Below, in pieces: positions 52,066 to 60,549 of a DNA stretch of 64,000 nucleotides (its first letter is position 1; each line of letters begins with the position of its first letter). A model generated the notes under the pieces. It was not told the origin of the DNA. It was given only the letters and a program-made list of their open reading frames with translations, and did no database searches. Both the position numbers and the translations under genes were made by a program. Source of the stretch: CAMCXT01 sp040403315 (lineage in GTDB: Bacteria > Bacteroidota > Bacteroidia > M30B66); the NCBI GenBank assembly GCA_040403315.1, contig JBBAKX010000003.1:307493-371492 (forward strand), read 5' to 3'.

Positions 52066-53258
52066 AAGTATTAGTTGTCCTTTCTAGATTTCCGCTTCCA
52101 ACCGATAAGGGAGATAAACTTAGGGCTTGGCACCATATTTTGGGTTTGGCAGAATCGCATCAAGTGTTTCTGTATTGCGTTACCAACGAAAAAGTACTTC
52201 CCGAAGAACTCGATAAAGTAAAGGCTGTTTGTGCCGATGTGTGTATAGTTCCGCAAACCCTGACGGGGATAATTCTGCGCCTAGCGTTCAATATGTTTAG
52301 CCGTTTGCCATTTCAAGTTGCGTATTTCACGTCGCATACTTCGTTGAAGCGGTTGAAAAAATATACAGCTCAAGTTAAACCAGATCTCTTGTATTGCCAA
52401 CTTGTTCGGATGGCTGAACATTGTAAATCGCTTCAGGTTGCTCGAAAAGTAATCGATTACCAAGATGCATTTTCGAAAGGCTTGGAGAGACGTTTACAAC
52501 ACGAATCATTTTTTAAACGATTGCTTATCAAGGTCGAGTTTAATCGTTTGCGGAAATATGAAACCGACGTATTTGATCAGTTTGAGAAACGTTTCATCAT
52601 TTCTGAGCAAGATGCTGGATTGATCGATCACCCTGCAAGAAAAGAAATGATCATCCTGCCCAATGGTGTAGATGTTGATTTCTACAAGCCGGAGCCTTCA
52701 GCCAAAACGATTGATTTACTTTTTACAGGTAACATGCAATATGAGCCCAATGTGAATTGTGTGAGTTACTTGGTTCGTGAAGTTTTTCCATTGTTGAAAG
52801 AAGATTTTCCGCACATTCAACTGGTTGCCGCTGGGAAAAATCCTTCTACAGAATTAACCCGTCTCAACTCTAGAAATCTTCAGTTAACCGGTTGGGTGAA
52901 GGATCTTAGAAAATATTATCAGCAAGCACGTTTGTTTGTGGCTCCTATGCAAATTGGCATTGGAATGCAAAATAAAATCCTCGAAGCTATGTCGATGGGG
53001 ATGCCAGTAATTACCAGCAGTCTTGCCAATAACGCCATTGGAGCGCGACATGGTAAAGAAATTTGGATCGCCGATACGCCTGCAAAAGTTGCTGAAGCAA
53101 TCTCTTATCTATTGAATAACACCGAATTGGCAATTCGCCTCGGACAAAATGCCCGTGAACTTATGTTGAGCCGCTTCAGTTGGGCAGAACAAAACAAGGC
53201 GCTCAATCGTTTTCTTGAACCAACTGCAGCAGTTGCTTCAGAAAGCCGTCCAATTTAG
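52062..53258 (+). CDS. Family 4 glycosyltransferase
   Basis: 398-residue GT-B transferase with a start like that of its upstream neighbour (VLVVLSRFPLPTDKGDKLRAWHHILGLA). Next come VKPDLLYCQLVRMAEHC and VIDYQDAFSKGLERR. The C-terminal donor site has ILPNGVDVDFYKP, LLFTGNMQYEPNVNCVSYLV and LFVAPMQIGIGMQNKILEAMSMGMPVITS (IGIGMQNKILEAMSMG). The TTG start overlaps the previous stop (TTGA). The two adjacent enzymes probably add successive sugars. ribBA follows after six bases. Confidence 0.87.
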   Translation: MKVLVVLSRFPLPTDKGDKLRAWHHILGLAESHQVFLYCVTNEKVLPEELDKVKAVCADVCIVPQTLTGIILRLAFNMFSRLPFQVAYFTSHTSLKRLKKYTAQVKPDLLYCQLVRMAEHCKSLQVARKVIDYQDAFSKGLERRLQHESFFKRLLIKVEFNRLRKYETDVFDQFEKRFIISEQDAGLIDHPARKEMIILPNGVDVDFYKPEPSAKTIDLLFTGNMQYEPNVNCVSYLVREVFPLLKEDFPHIQLVAAGKNPSTELTRLNSRNLQLTGWVKDLRKYYQQARLFVAPMQIGIGMQNKILEAMSMGMPVITSSLANNAIGARHGKEIWIADTPAKVAEAISYLLNNTELAIRLGQNARELMLSRFSWAEQNKALNRFLEPTAAVASESRPI

Positions 53259-53264
53259 AAAACT

Positions 53265-54470
53265 ATGCATACCAGCAGTCTCAATACTATTCCCGAAGCC
53301 ATCGAAGATTTGAAGAACGGGAAAGCCATTATCGTTGTAGATGATGAAAACCGAGAAAATGAAGGTGATTTCATTTGTGCCGCACGCCATGCTACACCAG
53401 AAATGGTAAATTTTATGAGCAAGCAGGGCAGAGGTTTGATTTGCGTAGCGGTTACTGAAGATAAATGTGAAGCTTTAGATCTTCATATGATGGTGAGCAA
53501 TAACACGTCATCTCATGAAACGGCATTTACCATATCGATAGATTTACTTGGATATGGTTGTACATCAGGAATTTCGGCTCAGGATCGTTCAAAAACCATC
53601 CTTGCTTTGATCAATCCAGAAATGCAGCCCAATAATTTTGCTCGTCCGGGACACATTTTTCCTCTGAAAGCCAAGAATGGTGGTGTGTTGCGTCGCGCTG
53701 GTCATACCGAAGCAGCAGCGGATCTTTCAAGACTTGCAGGGTTTGAGTCTGTTGGTGTTCTTGTTGAGATCATGAACGAAGACGGAACGATGGCGCGTCT
53801 TCCAGAATTGAAGGAATTGGCCGCCGACAAAGGCTACAATATTATCTCCATCGAAGATTTAATCAAGTACCGATTAGAACACGATAGTTTAATAAAGCGC
53901 GAAGTAGATGTGGAATTGCCAACAGAGCGTGGCGATTTTAATTTGATCGCCTACACACAAACAAATACAGGTCAGCCACATTTAGCTTTGGTGAAAGGCG
54001 CTTGGGAACCAGATGAATCGATCCTCGTTAGGGTACATTCTTCATGTTTAACTGGCGATATCTTTGGATCTTGTCGCTGCGAATGTGGTCCACAGCTTCA
54101 CGCTGCCATGGATCTTATTCAAAAAGAAGGGAAAGGCGTAATCGTTTATATGAACCAAGAGGGTAGAGGCATTGGATTGCTGAATAAACTTAAGGCTTAC
54201 AAGCTTCAAGAAGAAGGTTATGACACTGTTGAAGCAAACGAAAAATTAGGATTCCGCATGGACGAGCGCGACTATGGTGTTGGAGCACAAATAATTCGCG
54301 ATCTGGGAATCAGTAAATTGAAGCTGATCACAAACAACCCTACGAAGCGCGCAGGATTAATTGGTTACGGATTAGAAATTGTTGAGAATATTCCAATCAT
54401 TATTGAGCCCAACAAGCACAACGCTAAATATTTAGAAACGAAGCGAGATAAAATGGGGCATTCCTTTTAA
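53265..54470 (+). CDS. ribBA: Bifunctional 3,4-dihydroxy-2-butanone 4-phosphate synthase/GTP cyclohydrolase II
   Basis: Riboflavin biosynthesis enzyme of 401 residues making both early precursors. The DHBP-synthase half (1-205) has VVDDENRENEGDFI and VLRRAGHTEAAADL. The cyclohydrolase half (from about 207) has the zinc site SSCLTGDIFGSCRCECG, VIVYMNQEGRGIGL and TNNPTKRAG. All key residues are present. It follows two glycosyltransferases by six bases and so may share their transcript. No FMN riboswitch is visible immediately upstream. Confidence 0.96.
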   Translation: MHTSSLNTIPEAIEDLKNGKAIIVVDDENRENEGDFICAARHATPEMVNFMSKQGRGLICVAVTEDKCEALDLHMMVSNNTSSHETAFTISIDLLGYGCTSGISAQDRSKTILALINPEMQPNNFARPGHIFPLKAKNGGVLRRAGHTEAAADLSRLAGFESVGVLVEIMNEDGTMARLPELKELAADKGYNIISIEDLIKYRLEHDSLIKREVDVELPTERGDFNLIAYTQTNTGQPHLALVKGAWEPDESILVRVHSSCLTGDIFGSCRCECGPQLHAAMDLIQKEGKGVIVYMNQEGRGIGLLNKLKAYKLQEEGYDTVEANEKLGFRMDERDYGVGAQIIRDLGISKLKLITNNPTKRAGLIGYGLEIVENIPIIIEPNKHNAKYLETKRDKMGHSF

Positions 54471-54597
54471 GCACCGAAATTCAAATAGATCATCTTGTAA
54501 TTGAAGCGCGGAGAAAAGAATTGATTTCTTCTTCTTGTGCCTTTTGTTATTAACATTTCCAAACTTACGAACGGCTTTTTGTTGATCATTTTCAAGG

Positions 54598-54625
54598 TTG
54601 TGGCCTTCATCATTGCTTATATTTG
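54598..54625 (+). promoter_or_regulatory. Bacteroidota-type promoter for the parAB-dapB-lepB operon
   Basis: TTG (54598-54600), 17 bases, then TATATTTG (54618-54625): a full match to the Bacteroidota pattern TTG-N17-23-TAnnTTTG. Transcription would start near 54632, giving a leader of about 40 bases to the parA ATG at 54673. This is the best promoter match I found in the window. Confidence 0.6.
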
Positions 54626-54672
54626 CGTTGATTTCTGAGAAGTTTAATCACCTAATCAATCACCCGTTAAAC

Positions 54673-55494
54673 ATGTGTAAAGTCATAGCAATTGCGAACC
54701 AAAAAGGTGGAGTTGGTAAAACGACTACCGCGATAAATCTCGCTGCCAGTTTGGCTATCCTTGAACATAAAACTTTACTGATTGATGCGGATCCGCAAGC
54801 AAATGCCACATCTGGAATCGGCTTAGATCCCCGAAACATCCGTACAAGTATTTACGAATGCATCATCAATGAAGCAGAGCCGAAGGATATCATTTTGAAT
54901 ACTTCTACTCCTAACATGGATATCATTCCAGCACACATTGATCTCGTGGGCGCTGAAATCGAAATGATCAATATGCTCAACCGTGAGCACATGATGCGCA
55001 ATGCGATTGCAAAAATCCGTGATCAATACGAATTCATCATCATCGATTGCTCTCCATCACTGGGCTTGATCACAGTGAATTCACTTACTGCTGCCGACTC
55101 AGTGATTATTCCAGTTCAATGCGAGTATTTTGCACTCGAAGGTTTGGGTAAATTGCTAAATACTATTAAAATCGTACAATCTCGACTCAATCCAGATCTC
55201 GAAATCGAGGGGATTTTGTTGACTATGTACGACAGCCGTTTACGTTTATCAAACCAGGTTGTGGAAGAAGTAAAAACGCACTTCCAGCAAATGGTATTCG
55301 ATACAATTATCCAACGCAATATTCGTTTAGGCGAAGCGCCAAGTTTTGGATTGTCTGTAATTATGCACGATGCATCTTCTTCTGGAGCGATCAATTACCT
55401 AAATCTTGCGCGAGAAATTCTGCAAAAAAACGACCTCACTCGTATTCCAATCAGCGATAAAATCGTCGACGATTTGGATGTTCGAAACAACTGA
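54673..55494 (+). CDS. parA: Chromosome-partitioning ATPase ParA (Soj-like)
   Basis: Deviant Walker-type ATPase of 273 residues that works with ParB to segregate the chromosome. It has Walker A' VIAIANQKGGVGKTTTAINLA, Walker A second part LLIDADPQANATSG and Walker B FIIIDCSPSLGLITVNSL. The start is ATG at 54673 (MCKVIAIANQ); an earlier in-frame GTG/TTG adds unrelated residues overlapping the promoter. It is the first gene of parA-parB-DUF5683-dapB-lepB, a well-known Bacteroidota cluster. Confidence 0.96.
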   Translation: MCKVIAIANQKGGVGKTTTAINLAASLAILEHKTLLIDADPQANATSGIGLDPRNIRTSIYECIINEAEPKDIILNTSTPNMDIIPAHIDLVGAEIEMINMLNREHMMRNAIAKIRDQYEFIIIDCSPSLGLITVNSLTAADSVIIPVQCEYFALEGLGKLLNTIKIVQSRLNPDLEIEGILLTMYDSRLRLSNQVVEEVKTHFQQMVFDTIIQRNIRLGEAPSFGLSVIMHDASSSGAINYLNLAREILQKNDLTRIPISDKIVDDLDVRNN

Positions 55495-55508
55495 TCGAAT
55501 TGTCCTTC

Positions 55509-56396
55509 ATGAACAATAAACGAAATGCTCTCGGAAAAGGACTTGGCGCTTTGCTAACTAGTCCAGATACCGACATAACTACAAGGTCGTCAGGCCAATC
55601 CGAAAATGGAGCTGTAGGTTCGATTTCACAGCTGGCTATAGCCAATATTGAAGCGAATCCATTTCAACCTAGAACCTTTTTCGAGGAAGAAGCACTTAAA
55701 GAATTGGCTGCTTCTATTCAGGAAATGGGCTTGATCCAGCCTGTTACTGTTCGGAAAATGGGCTACGACAAGTTTCAGCTTATAAGTGGTGAACGTCGTT
55801 TTAGAGCTTCGCAAATTGCCGGGCTCACCGAAATTCCTGCTTATGTTCGCATTGCGAATGATCAGGCGATGCTTGAAATGGCGCTCGTTGAGAATATCCA
55901 ACGGGAGGAGCTTGACGCCATCGAAATCGCCTTGGCCTATCAGCGCATGCTTGAAGAATTAAAGCTTACCCAAGAGGAGGTTTCAGAAAAGGTTGCCAAA
56001 AAGCGATCAACTGTAGCCAATTACCTTCGTCTGCTAAAGCTTCCACCAGAAATTCAACTCGGTATTCGTTCTCGGAAAATTACAATGGGTCATGCACGTG
56101 CACTCGTAAACATCGAAGATCCGAAGCTTCAGTTAAGTCTTTACAATCAAATCTTGAGCAGCGAGATGTCGGTGCGACAAGTTGAAGAAGCTGCACGAAA
56201 TACCAAGTCAGGCACGCCAGAAAAATCTTTGGAATCAAATGTTTCTCAAGCCATCAAATCGGCTGAGAAAATGCTTCACCAAAGGCTAGCCGCACCAGTC
56301 GATATAAAAACTGGAAAAGATGGTAAAGGTCAAATTTCCATCAAGTTCAATTCAGAAGTTGAATTGAATGAAATCCTAAGGAAACTGATCCCTTGA
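55509..56396 (+). CDS. parB: Chromosome-partitioning protein ParB
   Basis: CTP-dependent DNA-sliding clamp of 295 residues that binds parS. It opens KRNALGKGLGALL, then has the ParB/Srx domain (IEANPFQPRTFFEEEALKELA), the CTP-binding motif ISGERRFRASQIAGL and ENIQREELDAIEIA. The HTH domain carries TQEEVSEKVAKKRSTVANYLRLL, and a basic C-terminal dimerisation part follows. The ATG at 55509 is preferred over TTG at 55500. It ends one base inside the next gene (TGATG). I could not identify a parS site by eye. Confidence 0.95.
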   Translation: MNNKRNALGKGLGALLTSPDTDITTRSSGQSENGAVGSISQLAIANIEANPFQPRTFFEEEALKELAASIQEMGLIQPVTVRKMGYDKFQLISGERRFRASQIAGLTEIPAYVRIANDQAMLEMALVENIQREELDAIEIALAYQRMLEELKLTQEEVSEKVAKKRSTVANYLRLLKLPPEIQLGIRSRKITMGHARALVNIEDPKLQLSLYNQILSSEMSVRQVEEAARNTKSGTPEKSLESNVSQAIKSAEKMLHQRLAAPVDIKTGKDGKGQISIKFNSEVELNEILRKLIP

Positions 56397-57055
56397 TGGA
56401 GCGTAAACTCTTCAGAGTTTTTTGGCTAGGGATGCTGATTCTGTTGCATTCCAAGTCATCTTTTTCGCAAATAGATACCAGCGAAGCCAAGATGATGAAT
56501 AAGCTGGGGAAATCTAAAAATGTAAGCTCCGATTCAGCTCAAACCAAAATCCAAGAAAAGCCTCAAAGTCAAAGCAAATTTGCTTCAACACCAGATAAAA
56601 AGCTTCATTCTCCTGCTAAAGCTGGATTGTATTCTGCGATCCTTCCAGGACTAGGTCAGGCTTACAACAAAAAATACTGGAAGATTGGCATCATCGGAGC
56701 TGGAACAGCAGCCTTGGTTTATTCCTATCAATTTAGCTCGAAGAATTATCGTTTGCACAAGGATGAACTGATTCTCCGCCAATCGGGAGAACCCGGAAAT
56801 TTCAATCCAGATTTGACGCTTTATTCCGACAGCGACTTAAACGAACTGCAAGATTTTTATCGAAGAAACCGTGATTTAACTGTGATCGGTTTTGCCTTAC
56901 TATACGCATTAAATATTGTTGATGCAACTGTAGATGCTCATTTTTTCGATTTCAATATGAGCGACGACCTAAGTTTAAATATCCGCCCTGAACCTGTTTA
57001 CAATGCATTTACTGCCCGTAATTCTTTTGGTTTAGGTATTAATCTCCGCTTTTAA
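56396..57055 (+). CDS. DUF5683-family exported or membrane protein
   Basis: 219 residues with an N-terminal hydrophobic segment (VFWLGMLILLHSKSSFS) that may be a signal peptide. A Ser/Gln/Lys-rich linker follows, then the family core PAKAGLYSAILPGLGQAYNKKYWKIGIIGAGTAALVYSY and a second hydrophobic stretch (LTVIGFALLYALNIVDATVDAHFF). Its place between parB and dapB matches other Bacteroidota. The function is unknown. The ATG at 56396 overlaps the parB stop by one base; three bases separate it from dapB. Confidence 0.85.
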   Translation: MERKLFRVFWLGMLILLHSKSSFSQIDTSEAKMMNKLGKSKNVSSDSAQTKIQEKPQSQSKFASTPDKKLHSPAKAGLYSAILPGLGQAYNKKYWKIGIIGAGTAALVYSYQFSSKNYRLHKDELILRQSGEPGNFNPDLTLYSDSDLNELQDFYRRNRDLTVIGFALLYALNIVDATVDAHFFDFNMSDDLSLNIRPEPVYNAFTARNSFGLGINLRF

Positions 57056-57057
57056 CA

Positions 57058-57774
57058 ATGAAGATCGCGCTGTTTGGTTACGGAAAAATGGGGAAGATTA
57101 TCCATGAATTACTTGTGAGTGAAGGTAATCATGAGGTTTTTATTTTTGGAAAGGAGCGAACGGCAAATTGGGAAACTTCGTTGGAATCTTGCGATGTAGC
57201 CATCGAATTTACATCGCCCGATCAAGTGATTTCAAACCTTGAAGCGTGTTTCCGTTTAGGAGTTCCTGTTGTAACTGGTACTACTGGTTGGCTTGAAAAG
57301 TTAGAGGAAGTATCAACACTCTGCCGCAACCACCAAGCTGCATTATTCTATGCGTCTAATTTTAGTGTAGGCGTGCATCTTTTCGTTCGCATGAATTCTT
57401 GGATGGCAGATTTCATGCAAGCCCATCCTGATTATAAAATCCACATCGAAGAAGAGCATCACATCCACAAAAAGGATGCTCCAAGTGGAACTGGAATTTG
57501 GATAGCCAGAGAAATTGTCCAAAACAGAAACGATTATAAACATTGGGTTTCAACCGGAAATCCAACCGATGAAGAAATCCAAATAACAGCGATTCGCCAA
57601 GGGGAAACTATTGGTAAACATACTGTTCACTACACATCAACAAACGACGAGATCACACTTACGCACAATGCCTTCAATCGCAAAGGCTTTGCAGCTGGAG
57701 CAATCGTTGCAGCAAAATTTTTAATTCAAAAGCAAGGTGTTTTCACCATGCAAGACCTTTTAAATCTACGCTAG
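57058..57774 (+). CDS. dapB: 4-hydroxy-tetrahydrodipicolinate reductase
   Basis: Lysine/diaminopimelate pathway reductase of 238 residues. It has the NAD(P)-binding ALFGYGKMGKIIHEL, VPVVTGTTGW, ASNFSVGVHLFV and the catalytic HIEEEHHIHKKDAPSGTG (His in the EEHH segment and Lys in KDAPSGT). It is slightly short but normal for Bacteroidota. The ATG at 57058 is clear. It is in the parAB operon with lepB four bases downstream, so DAP synthesis, partition and secretion genes are co-transcribed. Confidence 0.95.
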   Translation: MKIALFGYGKMGKIIHELLVSEGNHEVFIFGKERTANWETSLESCDVAIEFTSPDQVISNLEACFRLGVPVVTGTTGWLEKLEEVSTLCRNHQAALFYASNFSVGVHLFVRMNSWMADFMQAHPDYKIHIEEEHHIHKKDAPSGTGIWIAREIVQNRNDYKHWVSTGNPTDEEIQITAIRQGETIGKHTVHYTSTNDEITLTHNAFNRKGFAAGAIVAAKFLIQKQGVFTMQDLLNLR

Positions 57775-57777
57775 ATT

Positions 57778-59430
57778 ATGGAAATCAAATGGATCATTAA
57801 TATTCTTGTTCTATTGCTCATTCATGCTGGGCTTTTCGGTATTTTTCGGAAGGCTGGAAAGCAAGGCTTCGAAGCTTTTGTTCCTGGTTACAATATTTGG
57901 ATTTGGTTGAAATTGGTCGATCGACCTTGGTGGTGGCTCATTTTATTGCTAATACCGGGCGTAAACATCATGATGTTCTTGGTGCTAGTCTTCCTCACTA
58001 TCAGAAATTTTGAAGTGGATAGTATCGGTAAAACGATAGGCGGCGTTGTGCTTTCTCCTTTGGCCCTGCTTTTACTTGGCTTTCAAAATCAATACCGTTG
58101 GATGGGCAACGATTACTGGAAGAAATACGAAAGAACAACAGTCACAGAATGGTCTGAAGCTATCGTATTTGCAGTAGTTGCAGCCACAATCATACGTTCA
58201 TTTTTCGTGGAAGCATTTACAATTCCAACTCCTTCGATGGAAAAGTCCCTGCTTGTTGGAGATTACCTCTTTGTGAGCAAGGTAAGCTATGGTTCGAAAG
58301 TGCCAAATACGCCTTTAACAGTGCCTTTTACGCACCATACATTGCCTTTAACCGACCATACTCCTTCCTATTCAACTTGGATTCAATTGCCTTACATGAG
58401 ATTTCCAGCAATTGGCTCTGTAAAGAACAATGATGTAGTGGTGTTTAATTTCCCGGAGGGCGACACAGTAATTGTTCAACGCCAAAGTGAAAGCTATTAT
58501 GGAATCGTTCTCGATACGATGCATACCATCGCGTTGAGCATGAAGATGGATCCTGAATTGAATCGCGATGCTTTGATGAAAATGGCGCGCGAATCTGTAG
58601 CTCAGCGGTATGATCTTGTAGTTCGACCAATCGATAAATGCGACAATTACGTGAAGCGTTGTATCGGAATCCCTGGAGATAAAATCGAGATCCGCAGTGG
58701 TCAGGTTTACATCAACGATAAAATGGCGAAGAATCCTGAACTTCTGCAGTTTTCTTATCAACTCGCATTAAGATCTCCGTTGAATCAGCAAACACTTGAT
58801 AAATTAGACATTACAGACTTTTATGGTCAACAATCGAGCTATCCGATTGCGATGCTCAACAGCAAGAATCTGGACAAGTTACGCAATGTGAATGCAGTAG
58901 CCGATATTCAACCTTTGCTCAATCCGGCAAATGAATACGATTACCGCGCATTTCCACACATGCCAGCACTTCCATGGAATCGTGATAATTTCGGTCCGTT
59001 AGTAGTGCCAAAGGAGGGCGTAACTGTTCCTTTAAACAAGAGTAATGTTCGGATGTATGAGCGGATAATTCGCGATTATGAGCACAATTCACTGGTTGTT
59101 AAGGGTGATCAAATTCTTATCAATGGAGCACAATCAGCAAACTATACTTTCAAGCAGAACTATTACTTCATGATGGGCGATAACCGTCATAACTCTCTCG
59201 ATTCTCGTTTTTGGGGCTTCGTGCCGCACGACCATGTTGTAGGGAAGGCTGTATTTATTTGGTTATCGCGTGCCACAAACCGCAGTTTTCCTGGAATTCG
59301 TTTCGAAAGGGTGTTCAGTTTCATCAATAATGGCGGCAACTCAAAATCGTATTTCTTTTGGATAATGATCCCATTGTTGGCTGGAATCTGGGGATGGAAC
59401 AACCGCCGCAGATTCATTACTAAACGCTAA
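57778..59430 (+). CDS. lepB: Signal peptidase I with extended N-terminal membrane domain
   Basis: 550-residue leader peptidase that removes signal peptides in the periplasm. Residues 1-110 form an extra domain with three or four spans (IINILVLLLIHAGLFGIF, WWWLILLLIPGVNIMMFLVLVFLTI, VLSPLALLLLGF), like DUF5684. The protease has FVEAFTIPTPSMEKSLLVGDYLFV with the catalytic Ser and NYVKRCIGIPGDKIEI with the catalytic Lys. A long insert separates these from the final GDNRHNSLDSRFWGFVPHD box. Size and architecture match Bacteroidota LepB, about twice E. coli in length. It is the last gene of the operon. Confidence 0.94.
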   Translation: MEIKWIINILVLLLIHAGLFGIFRKAGKQGFEAFVPGYNIWIWLKLVDRPWWWLILLLIPGVNIMMFLVLVFLTIRNFEVDSIGKTIGGVVLSPLALLLLGFQNQYRWMGNDYWKKYERTTVTEWSEAIVFAVVAATIIRSFFVEAFTIPTPSMEKSLLVGDYLFVSKVSYGSKVPNTPLTVPFTHHTLPLTDHTPSYSTWIQLPYMRFPAIGSVKNNDVVVFNFPEGDTVIVQRQSESYYGIVLDTMHTIALSMKMDPELNRDALMKMARESVAQRYDLVVRPIDKCDNYVKRCIGIPGDKIEIRSGQVYINDKMAKNPELLQFSYQLALRSPLNQQTLDKLDITDFYGQQSSYPIAMLNSKNLDKLRNVNAVADIQPLLNPANEYDYRAFPHMPALPWNRDNFGPLVVPKEGVTVPLNKSNVRMYERIIRDYEHNSLVVKGDQILINGAQSANYTFKQNYYFMMGDNRHNSLDSRFWGFVPHDHVVGKAVFIWLSRATNRSFPGIRFERVFSFINNGGNSKSYFFWIMIPLLAGIWGWNNRRRFITKR

Positions 59431-59435
59431 TCGAA

Positions 59436-59978
59436 TTAATTTTGTGGATGAAAGTGTTGCTGATAACCAACAACACTTTCATCTATAATTTTCCGTGCTT
59501 GCTCGATGTTGAGAATTTCCTCAACCACGACATCGCTGCGTTTCTCTAGCTTTTTGTAATCTTCGAAGAAACGACGAATTTCAGCCATAAGGTAATCAGG
59601 CAAATCGCTCAACGTGTTGATATTGTTCATCGACACATCATGTTGAGCTACAGCAAGAATTTTATCGTCTGTTTCATTTCTATCATGCATGCGCATTACT
59701 CCAATGACGCGTGCTTCAACCAAAGTAAGTGGTGGCAAATCTGCCTGACAAAACACCAATATATCGAGAGGGTCATTATCTCCCGCAAGGGTTCTTGGAA
59801 TAAATCCATAATTGACAGGATAATGCACCGCTGAAAAAAGCATTCGATCGAGTTTCAATAAACCTGAAGGCTTGTGCACTTCGAATTTTGTCTTACTCCC
59901 TCTAGGGATTTCTATAATTGCGTGAACAAGGTCTCCTTTTTCTGAAAAGCTTGTAACATCATGCCATGGATGAGCCAT
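59436..59978 (-). CDS. ppa: Inorganic pyrophosphatase (family I)
   Basis: Cytoplasmic soluble pyrophosphatase of 180 residues. It has IIEIPRGSKTKFEVHKPSG, VHYPVNYGFIPRTLAGDNDPLDILVF (the DNDPLD metal site) and VIGVMRMHDRNETDDKILAV. All conserved Asp, Lys and Tyr residues are visible. It converges on lepB with only five bases between the stops; the last codons form a 13-bp inverted repeat. A perfect -7 box precedes the ATG. Confidence 0.96.
   Translation of the reverse strand: MAHPWHDVTSFSEKGDLVHAIIEIPRGSKTKFEVHKPSGLLKLDRMLFSAVHYPVNYGFIPRTLAGDNDPLDILVFCQADLPPLTLVEARVIGVMRMHDRNETDDKILAVAQHDVSMNNINTLSDLPDYLMAEIRRFFEDYKKLEKRSDVVVEEILNIEQARKIIDESVVGYQQHFHPQN
59447..59483. repeat. 13-bp inverted repeat in the ppa 3' end, possible bidirectional terminator
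   Basis: Arms at 59447-59459 and 59471-59483 (GATGAAAGTGTTG with its complement) are perfect, with an 11-base loop. They lie inside the last ppa codons and 17 bases after the lepB stop. Flanking T runs are short, so it could end both convergent transcripts only weakly. Its position fits that use. Confidence 0.45.
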
Positions 59979-59995
59979 ATTGATAAATTATTTCA

Positions 59996-60003
59996 CAAAG
60001 ATA
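59996..60003 (-). promoter_or_regulatory. Candidate -7 promoter box for ppa
   Basis: Minus-strand TATCTTTG, an exact TAnnTTTG, 18 bases before the ppa ATG. No TTG at the right distance upstream. Confidence 0.45.
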
Positions 60004-60549
60004 ATCTGAATTAAAGGTGCCGTTTTCACTTTCTGTGTTTCCTTGATTTGATTTGGTAATCATTGTACAATACACTGATGTTTCCATCAATTTCGGGCAT
60101 GTCAAGGTCAACTTCACCAAGCAGGTTCATCTACATTTCCACCTGCTAAGCTTTTGTTGGGGACCTGTCATGGAATTTTTAACAGCCTTTCTGATGAGTA
60201 GAATTAAGATTAAATCAAGTGCCGAGAATTGTTTTAATTCTCATTTCTCAAAAATGTGCATCAAGACAATTAGGACTTTATAAATGATCGAAGAACTCAA
60301 GAAAATAGAAGCCAAATTGAGTCAATCATCTTGCGTTTCGATATTGATTTAATTCAAAGCAATGAATCCAATATACTCATTTAATAGTAGGTTTTCGTAG
60401 GTGAATTATTGTTCTTCGGAGCGATATTGGCCAAATAATTCGTTGGAATTTATCATTTATAGCCATGTATTAGTTTAAATAAACAAGATTCTAAATCAGA
60501 TATTTGAATTTTAATATGGATTAAATTTATCTTCGTAAAAAATCATCAG
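60004..60549. other. 546-base gap with no convincing gene
   Basis: AT-rich sequence between ppa and the PrsW-like gene, which are transcribed divergently. An open frame at 60053-60283 has no protein-like character. ATG at 60284 begins a 22-codon frame (MIEELKKIEAKLSQSS...) that looks helical and then stops, perhaps a gene remnant. A -7-like TATCTTCG with TTG 21 bases ahead lies at 60505-60536, just upstream of the PrsW-like gene. I see no tRNA or clear structured RNA. Confidence 0.4.

Noticed and set aside
60053..60283. 76-codon open frame as a gene
   Set aside because: Composition is not protein-like, with no start context or partner; probably chance in AT-rich sequence.
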